A stretch of DNA of 64,000 bases, from NCBI RefSeq assembly GCF_947495665.1, contig NZ_CANLZV010000008.1, positions 124,001-188,000 on the forward strand, read 5' to 3'. The notes under the pieces were generated by a model that did not search any database, was not told the origin of the DNA, and worked only from the letters and a program-made list of their open reading frames with translations. Below are positions 34,185-43,335 of this stretch, piece after piece. Positions within the stretch are counted from its first letter, which is position 1, and every line of letters starts with the position of its first letter. A program made the translations under genes and the position numbers. This DNA comes from an uncultured Sunxiuqinia sp. (GTDB lineage: Bacteria; Bacteroidota; Bacteroidia; Bacteroidales; Prolixibacteraceae).

Positions 34185-34832
34185 CTAGTTGTCGACCACC
34201 ACCCGGGCAGCTTGGTAACCATTGTAGAAGTTCTGGTCGCGACGTTTAAAAATACTCATCACTTTATCCAGCTTGTTGTCCAATAGTGCTTCTGCGTCTG
34301 CAAAAAGTTGTTCCAGATCTTTGGTGGCCTGAACCGATGCAATGCGGTATGCCCGTGGTTTCCCATTGATTGCTAAAAAATCATCGAGGTTTGATTTCAA
34401 ATCTTCCACCTGTTCGGCAGTTACTCCGTATTCTGCTTCCAAAACCAGTTTGTTTGCTTCAGCTTCCGAGATAATGACTTGTATGGCAGGAATAAAATCG
34501 ACGTTGCGCGCCCGGTTGAGGTCCGAATAGGTGGCACCCATTTTATGGGCAAGTTCATCATTATCGGTAACTAAGGCAAAGGCCTCTATGCAGTCATTCA
34601 GAATATCGCCTTTTTGAGCAATCATGCTTTTTAACTGCGTTTTGTTCTTGCTCAAAAACACCTGGGCTTCTTGTTGAGCCAACTGTGCTTCATTAATTTG
34701 GTTGACAAGCTCTGATAATGTGTTCTTAAACTCGCCTACTTTGGGGATGGCCGACCATTTCTCAGGAGAATTGTCGAAATAGGAGAGGACGGCATCGTAC
34801 ATCTCTTTTCGGTTGATTTGACTTCTGTTCAT
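34185..34832 (-). CDS. Helical Bacteroidota hypothetical protein
   Basis: A 215-residue cytoplasmic-looking protein beginning MNRSQINRKEMYDAVLSYF. It is almost all helix, with stretches resembling coiled coil (EAQLAQQEAQVFLSKNKTQLKSMIAQK). I recognise the family as a common uncharacterised one in the phylum, often in several copies per genome, but know no function or domain name. It stands alone, next to the 21-bp repeat array. Confidence 0.7.
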   Translation of the reverse strand: MNRSQINRKEMYDAVLSYFDNSPEKWSAIPKVGEFKNTLSELVNQINEAQLAQQEAQVFLSKNKTQLKSMIAQKGDILNDCIEAFALVTDNDELAHKMGATYSDLNRARNVDFIPAIQVIISEAEANKLVLEAEYGVTAEQVEDLKSNLDDFLAINGKPRAYRIASVQATKDLEQLFADAEALLDNKLDKVMSIFKRRDQNFYNGYQAARVVVDN

Positions 34833-35048
34833 AGTTTTATGGTGTTGATTTATTGCTAGTTAATGAAATGTAATTAAAAAAACAAGGAATGTTTTGTAAA
34901 ACATGAATTGTTAAACGTTCACTGCCAGTAAAATATGATTTCAATCGACCGGGGATATTCAATCATAAAACCCAATAGCTAACAAAATGGAACAATACGA
35001 AACCGGCTGTTGCTGGCGGTGCTTGGGCCGTTTTCACTTTCAGGTTTC

Positions 35049-35300
35049 AGCTTGTTTGGCAGCAAGTGCTTGCTGTTTCAATTGAACTTGTTGTTGCAGC
35101 CCTTCAAGTACTTATTGTACAACTTGAAGCATGTATTGCACCAAAAGAACTTCTTTCTGCACGAACCAAAGATGCTTTTGCACGACTCGAATCACTTTCT
35201 GTTTGATTTTGAGCAGTCATTGCATCGCGGGAAGCAGGCATTGTTTCACTTGAAGCAGTCATTGTTCAAACTCATTCGGTTTATGCTTAAAGTCATCCAG
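35049..35300. repeat. Degenerate 21-bp tandem repeat, about 12 units
   Basis: Units start every 21 bases (35049, 35070, 35091 ... 35280). Each has a TTG or CTG near position 4-6 and a GAAGCA-like block near the end, with high divergence between units. On the plus strand frame 0 reads heptads of the type x-x-L-[FHY]-x-x-K, open from about 35010 to 35345 but lacking an ATG. An ATG at 34987 is in the wrong frame and stops at 35085. The array fills the 564-base gene-less interval 34833-35396; nothing else is recognised there. Either a relic coding repeat or a non-coding minisatellite. Confidence 0.75.
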
Positions 35301-35396
35301 TCGGGGATGGAAAGGGAAGGCCTGGAGAACAATTTGCCGACTTAGCTGTCTGGAAAAACGACGATAAAAGGATGAAACAGCAAATACCAGGAATAG

Positions 35397-35894
35397 ATGA
35401 CAGCTCATTTTTATGATTTTAAAGCGCGGTCGCTGCAAGGCGAAGAGATCGATTTTTCGGCTTACCAAGGGCAGGTGGTGTTGGTGGTGAATACGGCCAG
35501 CCAATGTGGTTTTACGCCACAGTACGAAGGGTTGCAGACACTTCATGAGAAGTATCAATCCCAAGGCTTAACCATTCTGGCTTTTCCCTGCAACCAGTTT
35601 GGCAAGCAGGAGCCCGGAACCGCCGATGAAATTGCCCGGGGGTGTTTGGTCAACTATGGGGTTTCGTTTCAGGTATTCGACAAAGTTGCCGTCAATGGCG
35701 CCCAGGCACATCCGGTGTTTCGTTATTTAAAGCGTCAGTTGCCGGGCGTGTTGGGCGGCCGGATTAAATGGAATTTCACGAAGTTTTTGCTTGACCGGAA
35801 TGGAACTCCCGTCAAGCGTTATGCTCCAATGACCAAGCCCGAAAAAATGGAGCAGGATATTCTCCGATTGCTTTCCTCCGAGCCTACTTCCTGA
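35397..35894 (+). CDS. Glutathione peroxidase, cytoplasmic
   Basis: A 165-residue peroxidase without a signal peptide. The catalytic Cys lies in VNTASQCGFTPQYEGLQ, with FPCNQFGKQEPGT and WNFTKFLLD further on. The second motif has Cys at FPCNQF, which is the resolving Cys typical of thioredoxin-dependent glutathione peroxidases; the exported copy at 27433 has Ala there. It ends 11 bases inside the convergent nitroreductase gene. Confidence 0.92.
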   Translation: MTAHFYDFKARSLQGEEIDFSAYQGQVVLVVNTASQCGFTPQYEGLQTLHEKYQSQGLTILAFPCNQFGKQEPGTADEIARGCLVNYGVSFQVFDKVAVNGAQAHPVFRYLKRQLPGVLGGRIKWNFTKFLLDRNGTPVKRYAPMTKPEKMEQDILRLLSSEPTS

Positions 35895-36480
35895 TCCACT
35901 CGGTTTTATCTGCCGCAGCAATGCGGGTGCGTGGCGGACGTTGAAACGACTCATCCGGCTCACCCAGCACAAAAAAGCCCATGAGGGTGTCGTCGTCTTC
36001 CAGCTTTAAAAAGTCGCGCATTTCGTTGGAGTAGCAAATGTCGCCGGTACTCAGGTAACCACCTATTCCGAAGGCCGCCAAACTGAGGTAGATATTTTCA
36101 ATGGCACAGGCCACCGACACCAGGTCTTCCTGCTCGGGGAAACGTTTATACGGATCGCGCCGGGCAATAACCACAACAATGTGCGACACGCGCTTCCACT
36201 TTTCACTGTAGGCCTCGTACTTGAAATCGAAAAACTTGTCGGGTGGTGTAATCTGCTTGTAAATTTCCTGTTGCGCCTTGAAAAAGCGTTTGACGCCTTC
36301 ACCGGCAAATACTTTAAAATTCCAGGCCTGTACCAAGCCATGCGATGGGGCCCAGCTGGCATTCTCCAAAAGTTTTTCAATCACCGAATCGGGGATTGTA
36401 CTGCCTTCTTTTAAACCATTTACAAATGTTGATTGTCGTTTTTTGATCCAATCGGATACTGTTTGCTCCGTCATTTCCAT
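35884..36480 (-). CDS. Nitroreductase family protein
   Basis: A 198-residue FMN-dependent reductase. After the start MEMTEQTV come KKRQSTF (FMN-phosphate contact) and ASWAPSHGLVQAWNFKV, then CAIENIYLSLAAFGIGGYLSTGDICY, the standard nitroreductase core. The substrate cannot be read. ATG 36480 or 36474 is chosen because upstream residues of the longer frame do not resemble the family. The C-terminal 11 bases overlap the glutathione peroxidase on the other strand. Confidence 0.88.
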   Translation of the reverse strand: MEMTEQTVSDWIKKRQSTFVNGLKEGSTIPDSVIEKLLENASWAPSHGLVQAWNFKVFAGEGVKRFFKAQQEIYKQITPPDKFFDFKYEAYSEKWKRVSHIVVVIARRDPYKRFPEQEDLVSVACAIENIYLSLAAFGIGGYLSTGDICYSNEMRDFLKLEDDDTLMGFFVLGEPDESFQRPPRTRIAAADKTEWIRK

Positions 36481-36688
36481 GTTTTCTCTGGTTGATATCT
36501 GAAACTCTAGAACAACATATGGGCTGAATGGTTTTGCAAACAAGTTCTCCGACTTTCATTTTACAGGCCACGGTTTCCTTTCGGGTAGGAGCGGAGTTGC
36601 TCCTCCTTATCGTCAACCGGCTTTGGCAATGAAATACTTTCTGTAAATTTGCAGCATTGGTTTAACCCATCCCTAAAAGAACGGAAAG

Positions 36689-36967
36689 ATGACAGAGGAA
36701 ATAAAGCAAGTAAAGGAATTAATCGAGGCCCATCAGCTTGATCAGGCGCAGCAGCAATTAACCCGGCTAATCGGGCAGCAAGCCAATTCTGCCGAGCTTC
36801 ACTATTTATCGGGACTGATTTATTACAAACAGCAGCAGTGGGGCAAGGCCATCAACGCTTTTAACGAGGCCCTGGCTTTGGATCCGAAACACCCCGATGC
36901 GCAAACACATATTGATTTAGCCAACAGTATTTTGGGCTATTTTAATCCCGATATGTTCAACCCTTAG
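36689..36967 (+). CDS. Small TPR protein
   Basis: A 92-residue protein of about two tetratricopeptide repeats (ELHYLSGLIYYKQQQWGKAINAFNEALALDP) ending NSILGYFNPDMFNP, a tail I recognise from small TPR proteins in Bacteroidota. TPRs bind partner proteins. No signal peptide. It has its own start after an intergenic region and a stop 15 bases before the convergent rsmD stop. Confidence 0.85.
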   Translation: MTEEIKQVKELIEAHQLDQAQQQLTRLIGQQANSAELHYLSGLIYYKQQQWGKAINAFNEALALDPKHPDAQTHIDLANSILGYFNPDMFNP

Positions 36968-36982
36968 GCTATTCCAGCGGTT

Positions 36983-37531
36983 TTAAACCACTGGCTTCGG
37001 CCTGAAGAAACTGAAGTAAACGCTGCCGTAGTGGCGGGTTTCTACAAACTGTTCCTGATCGGAAAAATTGGACTGCTTGCCATGTTCCAGGATGAATAAA
37101 CCATCTTCCTTGAGGAGTTTATTCTGAAGAACCAGCGAAGGAATCTCATTAAACTGCGGATGGTCGTAGGGCGGATCGGCAAAAATGACGTCAAACTGAT
37201 CAACGCACTGCTCACAGAATTTGAAAACATTGCCTTTGATGGCGCGAATTTCTTGGGCTGCATCCAGCTTTTGAATCACGCTGCGGATAAATTGGTGATG
37301 CTGAAAGTTGAGCTCAATAGCTGTAATGTCGGTGCATCCCCGCGATAAAAATTCAAATGAAATACTTCCGGTTCCGGCAAATAAGTCAAGCACCTTCACC
37401 TCTTCAAAATCAATTTGATTGGTTAAAATATTGAACAGGCTTTCCTTGGCCATATCGGTGGTTGGGCGGGCCTTAAAACTTTTCCCGGGACTGAATTGAC
37501 GTCCGCGGTGTATTCCTCCTACTATTCTCAT
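36983..37531 (-). CDS. rsmD: 16S rRNA (guanine(966)-N(2))-methyltransferase
   Basis: A 182-residue SAM-dependent enzyme that methylates G966 of 16S rRNA. RIVGGIHRGRQF is the family start; VLDLFAGTGSISFE is the SAM site and FADPPYDHP the catalytic N-DPPY-like motif. The start overlaps the DUF3822 stop by four bases, so translation is probably coupled. Confidence 0.93.
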   Translation of the reverse strand: MRIVGGIHRGRQFSPGKSFKARPTTDMAKESLFNILTNQIDFEEVKVLDLFAGTGSISFEFLSRGCTDITAIELNFQHHQFIRSVIQKLDAAQEIRAIKGNVFKFCEQCVDQFDVIFADPPYDHPQFNEIPSLVLQNKLLKEDGLFILEHGKQSNFSDQEQFVETRHYGSVYFSFFRPKPVV

Positions 37532-38355
37532 GCGTAATTGTTTAAAAGATTCACAAAGCGGGCATCCGGAAGTTGATCAAACAGGTAGCTGTAATACACT
37601 TCTGTGCTTCGCTGGGCAATGCTCACGTCTTTAAAATACTGGCGAAGCTGGTGGTAAATCGGAGACCGTTTGTTTACCCGTCCGTTTAGCTGTATCCGCG
37701 GGGCATCCATTTTTTCGGTTTGAACCAGGTTCAGAATATAGTACAGCAAATCCGTGTCGTTGCGGTACATGAATGAATTGCAGAACCGGATGGACTGGTC
37801 AACCAAAGTCATCGTTAGCTGGTTGCGATAAACCTGAACGTCGATGCGCGGCTGAGCACTGGCTTGATCGGCATTTTTATCCAGTTGTGCAATCAGTTCA
37901 TTCTGAATCAGAATCCCCGGATGTTTATCGCTCAGGAAATGCTTAACTTTCTTCGGAATGGCGAACTGCAAAACCATCTGGTAGGCTTTCACCGGAAGGT
38001 AATGAAGCGCTTCATCATTGCCTAAATCCATGTTTAAGGCATAAGCTGTGCGCCCTTCCTGCTCATCGAAATAAGCTTCCGGCAGCAAGGTCATCTTGCC
38101 GGGTGATGAATAATGAATCCGGATGCTTTTGAAATCGGCCTGCAGAATATCAAATTCCGCATAGATGTCCTGCAGCTTACGGTGCATTAACTTCGGATTG
38201 CCTGAAAATTCCTTGTGAAAAAGATAGATGTATTTGTTTTGCAATCCATCCCGGATACAAAAAGAAAATCCATCCAGACTAATCTGGATGGATAAATGAT
38301 ATTCTTGTGTGAAATTTAAATCAAAGGTTTCGTCAACAAGCAATAAATGTTGCAT
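37528..38355 (-). CDS. DUF3822 protein
   Basis: A 275-residue protein of the DUF3822 family, which I know adjacent to rsmD in Bacteroidota. It is predicted to adopt a ribonuclease H/actin-like ATPase-type fold; no function is established. There is no signal peptide or membrane segment. Four-base overlap with rsmD, eight-base gap from the upstream gene at 38364. Confidence 0.82.
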   Translation of the reverse strand: MQHLLLVDETFDLNFTQEYHLSIQISLDGFSFCIRDGLQNKYIYLFHKEFSGNPKLMHRKLQDIYAEFDILQADFKSIRIHYSSPGKMTLLPEAYFDEQEGRTAYALNMDLGNDEALHYLPVKAYQMVLQFAIPKKVKHFLSDKHPGILIQNELIAQLDKNADQASAQPRIDVQVYRNQLTMTLVDQSIRFCNSFMYRNDTDLLYYILNLVQTEKMDAPRIQLNGRVNKRSPIYHQLRQYFKDVSIAQRSTEVYYSYLFDQLPDARFVNLLNNYA

Positions 38356-38363
38356 ACCATTTT

Positions 38364-38996
38364 TTACTCCCAGTTACCTGCATTACTATTGGTTTCAGTT
38401 AATGACCCAACTTTTAGTCCGGGGTATTTGCCGTTGGTTCTGCGCTGGTCGTTCAGGTTAATTACCATTTGACGATCCAGGTTTTTCAGGATGGTGTTGT
38501 TGTGCGCCTTCGCTTCAAATACAGGAACTTTAATTCCTGAACCTGTTGTAATGACGGTTGCTCCAAGATGAAATTCAGCAACGGTGTCTTTTACGGGCAC
38601 CATTTTAATTCGATCAATTGGATACGAAGCGCCAAACAAAGTGTCCATTACACTAACTTTAAGCGTATCACGGATGATTAAGCCTTTTTTGATGGCTGTT
38701 TCTTCTGTCAGGCCTGCTTCAAGCATACTGTCGTTAAGCATTCCAATTTTACGTACCAATGGTAGTGAATCATGCTTTACAAAGTTGATCAATGAGTCCC
38801 AATCACCTGTAAAATGTCCATTTACATCTTTAAATGCCAGTTGTGCTTTCCGAATATCTTTTAGTCGTTCAACTGTAACTTCATATCTGGCGTCTTTGGC
38901 CTTTTCAAACTCAATAGGCCTCTCAATACTTTGGTAAATAAAGTATGCAAGGATGATTGCAGCCACTATTAATACGATCTGAATTACTGTCTTCAT
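38364..38996 (-). CDS. Membrane-anchored hypothetical protein in the DUF3822-rsmD unit
   Basis: A 210-residue protein with an N-terminal membrane helix (VIQIVLIVAAIILAYFIYQS, about 4-23), then RLKDIRKAQLAFKDVNGHFTGDWDSLINFV, a pattern similar to the start of type II pseudopilin-like globular domains. The rest is beta-rich without motifs. It is first in the three-gene unit. Function unknown; a pilin-like fold is a guess. Confidence 0.7.
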   Translation of the reverse strand: MKTVIQIVLIVAAIILAYFIYQSIERPIEFEKAKDARYEVTVERLKDIRKAQLAFKDVNGHFTGDWDSLINFVKHDSLPLVRKIGMLNDSMLEAGLTEETAIKKGLIIRDTLKVSVMDTLFGASYPIDRIKMVPVKDTVAEFHLGATVITTGSGIKVPVFEAKAHNNTILKNLDRQMVINLNDQRRTNGKYPGLKVGSLTETNSNAGNWE

Positions 38997-39086
38997 CTGT
39001 ATCCTTTTAAGATTAGTTTATGTTTGCATGCAAATTTATAAAAAAAATTAAATTACTATCCGTGGAATAGTTTTAATTTCGCAGGA

Positions 39087-40511
39087 ATGTTAAAAAAACA
39101 CCTTATAGAACATATTTGTCAGAAGCTGGGCTTTGAACCCACGGAAGGGCAAAAAGTGCTCTCGGAGAAGTTTGCTGAATTCATTACGCACCCGGATTCG
39201 GATGTGCTTTTTTTACTGAAAGGATATGCCGGTACGGGGAAGACAAGTATGCTAAGTGCATTGGTTAAAACACTTAAAGTTTTTAAATTCCAAACGGTCT
39301 TGCTGGCACCCACTGGCCGGGCAGCGAAAGTGCTTACTTCTTATGCCGGGCAAAGTGCTTACACCATCCATAAAAAGATCTATCGGCAGCAGGCTACAAC
39401 GGATGGATTTGGGCATTTTTCGCTGGATAAAAATTTTCACAAAAATTGTTTTTTTATTGTCGATGAAGCTTCGATGATTTCCAATTCATCGCTCGATAGT
39501 TCGGTTTTCGGAACCGGGCGCTTGTTGGATGACCTGTATGAGTATGTATACAGTGGGCATAACTGCAAGCTTATTTTGGTGGGCGACACGGCTCAGTTGC
39601 CACCGGTAGGGATGGATATCAGTCCGGCACTGGATGTGTCGGAGTTGGAAATGTACGGCGGACAGGTGTTTCATCATGAATTGGTTGATGTGGTGAGGCA
39701 GGAATTTGACTCCGGTATTTTGCACAATGCCACCAATATCCGCTCGTTAATCAGTGATTCGTATTTTCATCCGGCTTATTTCCCCATTGAAATCGAAGAT
39801 TTTGAGGATATTCAGCGGATTAGTGGCGGAGACCTTATTGAGAAAATTTCGGATTGTTACGACAAATATGGCGAACAACAAACCATGGTCATTACCCGGT
39901 CGAACAAACGCGCCAATAAGTTTAATGAAGGAATTCGCTCCACCATTCTGTATAAGGAAGCCGACATTACGGTTGGTGATTTGTTGATGGTGGTTAAAAA
40001 CAACTACTTCTGGCCTGGCGATGATGAGCGCCTTGATTTTATTGCCAATGGCGACATTGTTGAAATCCAGTCCATTTACGGGTATGAGCAATTGTATGGT
40101 TTCCGCTTTGCCAACGTTTGTCTTCGGTTTATGGATTATGACGACCTGGAAATTGACTGCAAAATTCTGTTGGAAACCCTTAATATTGAAACAGCCTCGT
40201 TAGGCTATGAGGAAAGCCAGCGCTTGTTTGAATCAGTGGCCGAGGATTATGCCGATATTCGGAGTAAGAAAAAGCGATGGGAGAAAATCAAGGAGAATGA
40301 ATACTTCAATGCCTTGCAGGTGAAGTTTGCTTACGCGGTTACCTGCCATAAAGCGCAAGGCGGGCAGTGGGATGCTGTTTTTGTAGATCAGGGCTATCTG
40401 TTGGAAGAGCGCATTGATCTTGAATATTTACGCTGGTTGTACACCGCTTTTACCCGTCCGGTAAAGGAGTTGTTCCTAGTGAATTTCAATAAAGAATTTT
40501 TTGGAGAATAA
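39087..40511 (+). CDS. RecD/PIF1-like ATP-dependent helicase
   Basis: A 474-residue superfamily 1 helicase. Walker A GYAGTGKTSML (about 47-57), Walker B VDEASMIS, motif III VGDTAQLPPVG and the C-terminal TCHKAQGGQWDAVFVDQGY with a final YTAFTRPVKELFLV are in place. It resembles RecD without the long N-terminal part, so a 5'-3' helicase role in DNA repair is likely. Monocistronic, followed by a terminator. Confidence 0.88.
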   Translation: MLKKHLIEHICQKLGFEPTEGQKVLSEKFAEFITHPDSDVLFLLKGYAGTGKTSMLSALVKTLKVFKFQTVLLAPTGRAAKVLTSYAGQSAYTIHKKIYRQQATTDGFGHFSLDKNFHKNCFFIVDEASMISNSSLDSSVFGTGRLLDDLYEYVYSGHNCKLILVGDTAQLPPVGMDISPALDVSELEMYGGQVFHHELVDVVRQEFDSGILHNATNIRSLISDSYFHPAYFPIEIEDFEDIQRISGGDLIEKISDCYDKYGEQQTMVITRSNKRANKFNEGIRSTILYKEADITVGDLLMVVKNNYFWPGDDERLDFIANGDIVEIQSIYGYEQLYGFRFANVCLRFMDYDDLEIDCKILLETLNIETASLGYEESQRLFESVAEDYADIRSKKKRWEKIKENEYFNALQVKFAYAVTCHKAQGGQWDAVFVDQGYLLEERIDLEYLRWLYTAFTRPVKELFLVNFNKEFFGE

Positions 40512-40538
40512 AAAAGGAGCCCATTGGGCTCCTTTTTT
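40511..40538 (+). terminator. Intrinsic terminator after the helicase
   Basis: Perfect stem AAAAAGGAGCCC / GGGCTCCTTTTT with loop ATT; also usable by the convergent fucosidase. Confidence 0.9.
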
Positions 40539-40561
40539 ATTTCGTGTATCTTTTCCGCGAA

Positions 40562-41893
40562 CTAGTTGCTTTCAATCACCTGGCCTTCTTCGCGGTACAA
40601 GTCAACTTTTCCGTCAAGCAAAACAGCAATAACGGTCACCTGCTCGTCCAGCACCTTTTCAGGAACATCGATGTAAGCAATGCCGGGAACTGCGCTCCAG
40701 TATTGTTTGCCTACAATTTCCCAGTTCAGTTTTGTGCCATTGCCAACTACCCAAATCCGGTTAATTTTATTTTTCAGTCCTTTAATCATTAACGGACCAT
40801 TTGGTTTGTGAGGAACAAACAAGTACAAAATGTCGCCTGCTTTATTCAAGGCCGTAGGGCCATAGAAGTGTTCGTGAGGAATTCCTGCACGTGTTCCGTA
40901 AATGGCTTCCTGGTGTTTGCTGGTCCATCGTCCCAGCTCTTTTAGGATGTTTACTTGCTCTTCCGGAATGCTTCCATCGGCTTTGGGGCCAATGTCCAGA
41001 AGCAGGTTGCCGCCCATGCTGATGCAGTCAACCAGAATGCGAATAATTTGGTTCGGCGTTTTATACGCGTGGTCGTTATGCTGATAACCCCATGAATTGT
41101 TCATGGTCATGCACAGTTCCCACCAGGGACTGCTGGGCTTGGTAACAGGAAGTCCTTGTTCGGGAGTGGCATAGTCGCCATACCCCTGAATCCGTGAATT
41201 CAGAATCACGCCTTTGTTCCATTTGCGCAAGCTTTCACTTAATTCTTTGGCTTTCCATGCCTCGGCTGATTGTTCCCAGTCGCCATCAAACCAATACAAG
41301 TCGGGTTTAAACTGTTTTGAAAGCTCTTCCAGTTGGCAGAAATTGAAATCCACAAAGCGGTTCCATTTTTCGGGATCGTTGGTGTAGCGTTTTTCAACCC
41401 GTGTTTTGTTGGGGTAGTCAGGATGTGACCAGTCCAGCAACGAATAGTAAAGACCAACTTTTAAATCATTTTTCTGGAAGGCTTTAACCAATGGCTGAAG
41501 AACATCACGCTTGGCCGGTGTTTTTTTAGGAACACTTAAGTCATTGCATTTGGTGTCCCAGAGTGCCACGCCATCATGATGTTTGGTTGTTATCACTGCG
41601 TACTTGGCTCCACTTTCCTTGATCAGGCTGGCCCACGCTTCGGGTTGGTAGTTGCTGGCTGTAAAGCCATCCAACTGACTCATGTAATCGTCATACGAGA
41701 TGTAGTTGTTGAAGAAAGACCAGCTTTCGTCAATTCCTTTGACGGAGTAGATACCCCAATGGATGAAAATACCCAGTTTGGCATCTTTAAACCATTGCAT
41801 TCGTTCTTCCTTTTCCTGAGGGGTTTCCTGAGCGAAAATCAGCTGAGGAGTCAGGATCGCAAGTGTCAGTAGAAGTAGTAAATTCTTTTTCAT
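40562..41893 (-). CDS. Alpha-L-fucosidase (GH29)
   Basis: A 443-residue secreted glycoside hydrolase with a signal peptide (to about 21, IFAQ). The GH29 catalytic domain has FKDAKLGIFIHWGIYSV (about 35-51), TTKHHDGVALWD and YWFDGDWE near 200-207, whose first Asp (about 203) is the candidate nucleophile. A small beta domain forms the C-terminus. It removes terminal fucose from glycans such as algal or host polysaccharides. Not in an obvious polysaccharide-utilisation locus: no SusC/SusD neighbour in the window. Confidence 0.92.
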   Translation of the reverse strand: MKKNLLLLLTLAILTPQLIFAQETPQEKEERMQWFKDAKLGIFIHWGIYSVKGIDESWSFFNNYISYDDYMSQLDGFTASNYQPEAWASLIKESGAKYAVITTKHHDGVALWDTKCNDLSVPKKTPAKRDVLQPLVKAFQKNDLKVGLYYSLLDWSHPDYPNKTRVEKRYTNDPEKWNRFVDFNFCQLEELSKQFKPDLYWFDGDWEQSAEAWKAKELSESLRKWNKGVILNSRIQGYGDYATPEQGLPVTKPSSPWWELCMTMNNSWGYQHNDHAYKTPNQIIRILVDCISMGGNLLLDIGPKADGSIPEEQVNILKELGRWTSKHQEAIYGTRAGIPHEHFYGPTALNKAGDILYLFVPHKPNGPLMIKGLKNKINRIWVVGNGTKLNWEIVGKQYWSAVPGIAYIDVPEKVLDEQVTVIAVLLDGKVDLYREEGQVIESN

Positions 41894-41988
41894 TTTTTTG
41901 CTTTATTTTCCGGGTCAAATATAGCAAAAACCCAAAGTTTTGGGAATAAATATCTGTGTTGATTTGCAGAACAGGTTTTAAGGCAGAA

Positions 41989-42921
41989 CTATTGGTTGCG
42001 GATCACCGAATAAACGTCACCTTCGTTTACGGCTTTAGTGTTGGGGAAAATGCTTTGAGCTTCTTTCAGAATGGAAGTAGGCTCTTTGTAGCGGGCCGAA
42101 AAATGGCCTATGAGCAATTGCCCTGCCTGGGCTTTTTGAGCAATTAGCGCCGCTTCTTTTCCGGTAGAATGAAAGGTAGTTTTGGCCATTTCTTTCTCCG
42201 ATTCGGCAAAGGTGGCTTCATGGTAGAGCAGGTCGACATGCTGAATGACCGGAAGAATTTTTTCGGTGTAGGCTGTGTCGGAGCAAAACGCATATGAACG
42301 TGGTTTCGGAGCCGGAATAACCAGTTTTTTGTTGGGAATAATTTCTCCGTCCTCTGTGGTGAAATCAGCTCCGTCCTTGATGTTCTTAATTTCCCGAATT
42401 GGAATTTGGTAGAATTTGAGCTGCTCTTTTCTGATGTTGGGCTCTTTTTCTTTCTCCTGAAATAAAAAGCCGCAGCAAGGAATCCGATGTTTCAGCGGAA
42501 AGGAGGTGACAGTCAGCTTGACATCATCCAGAATTACCTGGGGCTTTTTAAAGTTAAGCGGGTGAAATACCAAACGAAAGCCCAGTTCTCCCATCCCTAA
42601 AAAGTCTTGTTGAAATTGGGTGTAGCGTTGAAGCTCGGAATGGGCATAAATATGCAGGTCTTTGGTTCTGCCCAGCAAAACCTGGGTTGAAATGTAGCCA
42701 ATCAGCCCAAAGAAATGGTCGCCATGAAGATGCGAAATGAAAATGTGGTCGATCCGGCCAAAACTGATTTTGTTTTTGCGGATTTGGTGTTGGGTTCCTT
42801 CGCCACAGTCGATTAAAAAGAACCGCCCAAGTACATTGAGCACTTGAGCGGTTGGGTATCTTAAGGAAGTAGGCATTGCTGAACTACTTCCCAGAATTGT
42901 CAGTTGAAAAGGCATTTGCAT
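41989..42921 (-). CDS. rnz: Ribonuclease Z
   Basis: A 310-residue metallo-beta-lactamase-fold endonuclease that matures tRNA 3' ends. HLHGDHFFGL (about 64-73) is the zinc motif; CSDTAYTEKI and FHSTGKEAALIAQKA provide the other ligands. The length and order match RNase Z short form. The gene follows the STAS gene after 14 bases, so both are likely one unit. Confidence 0.95.
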   Translation of the reverse strand: MQMPFQLTILGSSSAMPTSLRYPTAQVLNVLGRFFLIDCGEGTQHQIRKNKISFGRIDHIFISHLHGDHFFGLIGYISTQVLLGRTKDLHIYAHSELQRYTQFQQDFLGMGELGFRLVFHPLNFKKPQVILDDVKLTVTSFPLKHRIPCCGFLFQEKEKEPNIRKEQLKFYQIPIREIKNIKDGADFTTEDGEIIPNKKLVIPAPKPRSYAFCSDTAYTEKILPVIQHVDLLYHEATFAESEKEMAKTTFHSTGKEAALIAQKAQAGQLLIGHFSARYKEPTSILKEAQSIFPNTKAVNEGDVYSVIRNQ

Positions 42922-42935
42922 ACAGGAAAACCTGT

Positions 42936-43289
42936 TTATAATTTACCTTTTTCTACCAGTAACTTCTCTGCTTCGTCCACGTTTTTGGTAATCAGTAAAA
43001 CGGTATGAAGCATCGAAATGCGTATCAGGTGTTCAACATCGGGTTGAAGGCCACTTAGTATAAAGGTTCCGATTGAATCTTCGCAAAGTCGGTTGGCAAC
43101 CAGAATTGCACTTAAGCCAGATGAATCAACGTAACTACAGTTACTCACATCCAGTATGATGTTTTTTACTTCATCATTGCCTAAGACAACCAACTCGGAT
43201 TTCAGCTCGGGCGCATTATTGGTATCAAGCTTTGTTGAAAGGACCCTGATAACAACGTGATCTTCTTTCTTAGTAATTTCAAATTCCAT
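42936..43289 (-). CDS. STAS-domain protein (anti-sigma factor antagonist-like)
   Basis: A 117-residue single STAS domain. LDVSNCSYVDSSGLSAILVANRL carries the Ser that is phosphorylated in anti-sigma antagonists such as SpoIIAA. No anti-sigma kinase is nearby in the window. It sits just upstream of rnz on the same strand. Confidence 0.85.
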   Translation of the reverse strand: MEFEITKKEDHVVIRVLSTKLDTNNAPELKSELVVLGNDEVKNIILDVSNCSYVDSSGLSAILVANRLCEDSIGTFILSGLQPDVEHLIRISMLHTVLLITKNVDEAEKLLVEKGKL

Positions 43290-43335
43290 GGAACGAAATT
43301 ATGAATTTATGTTGAAACGATCGATAGCGTTCGGC

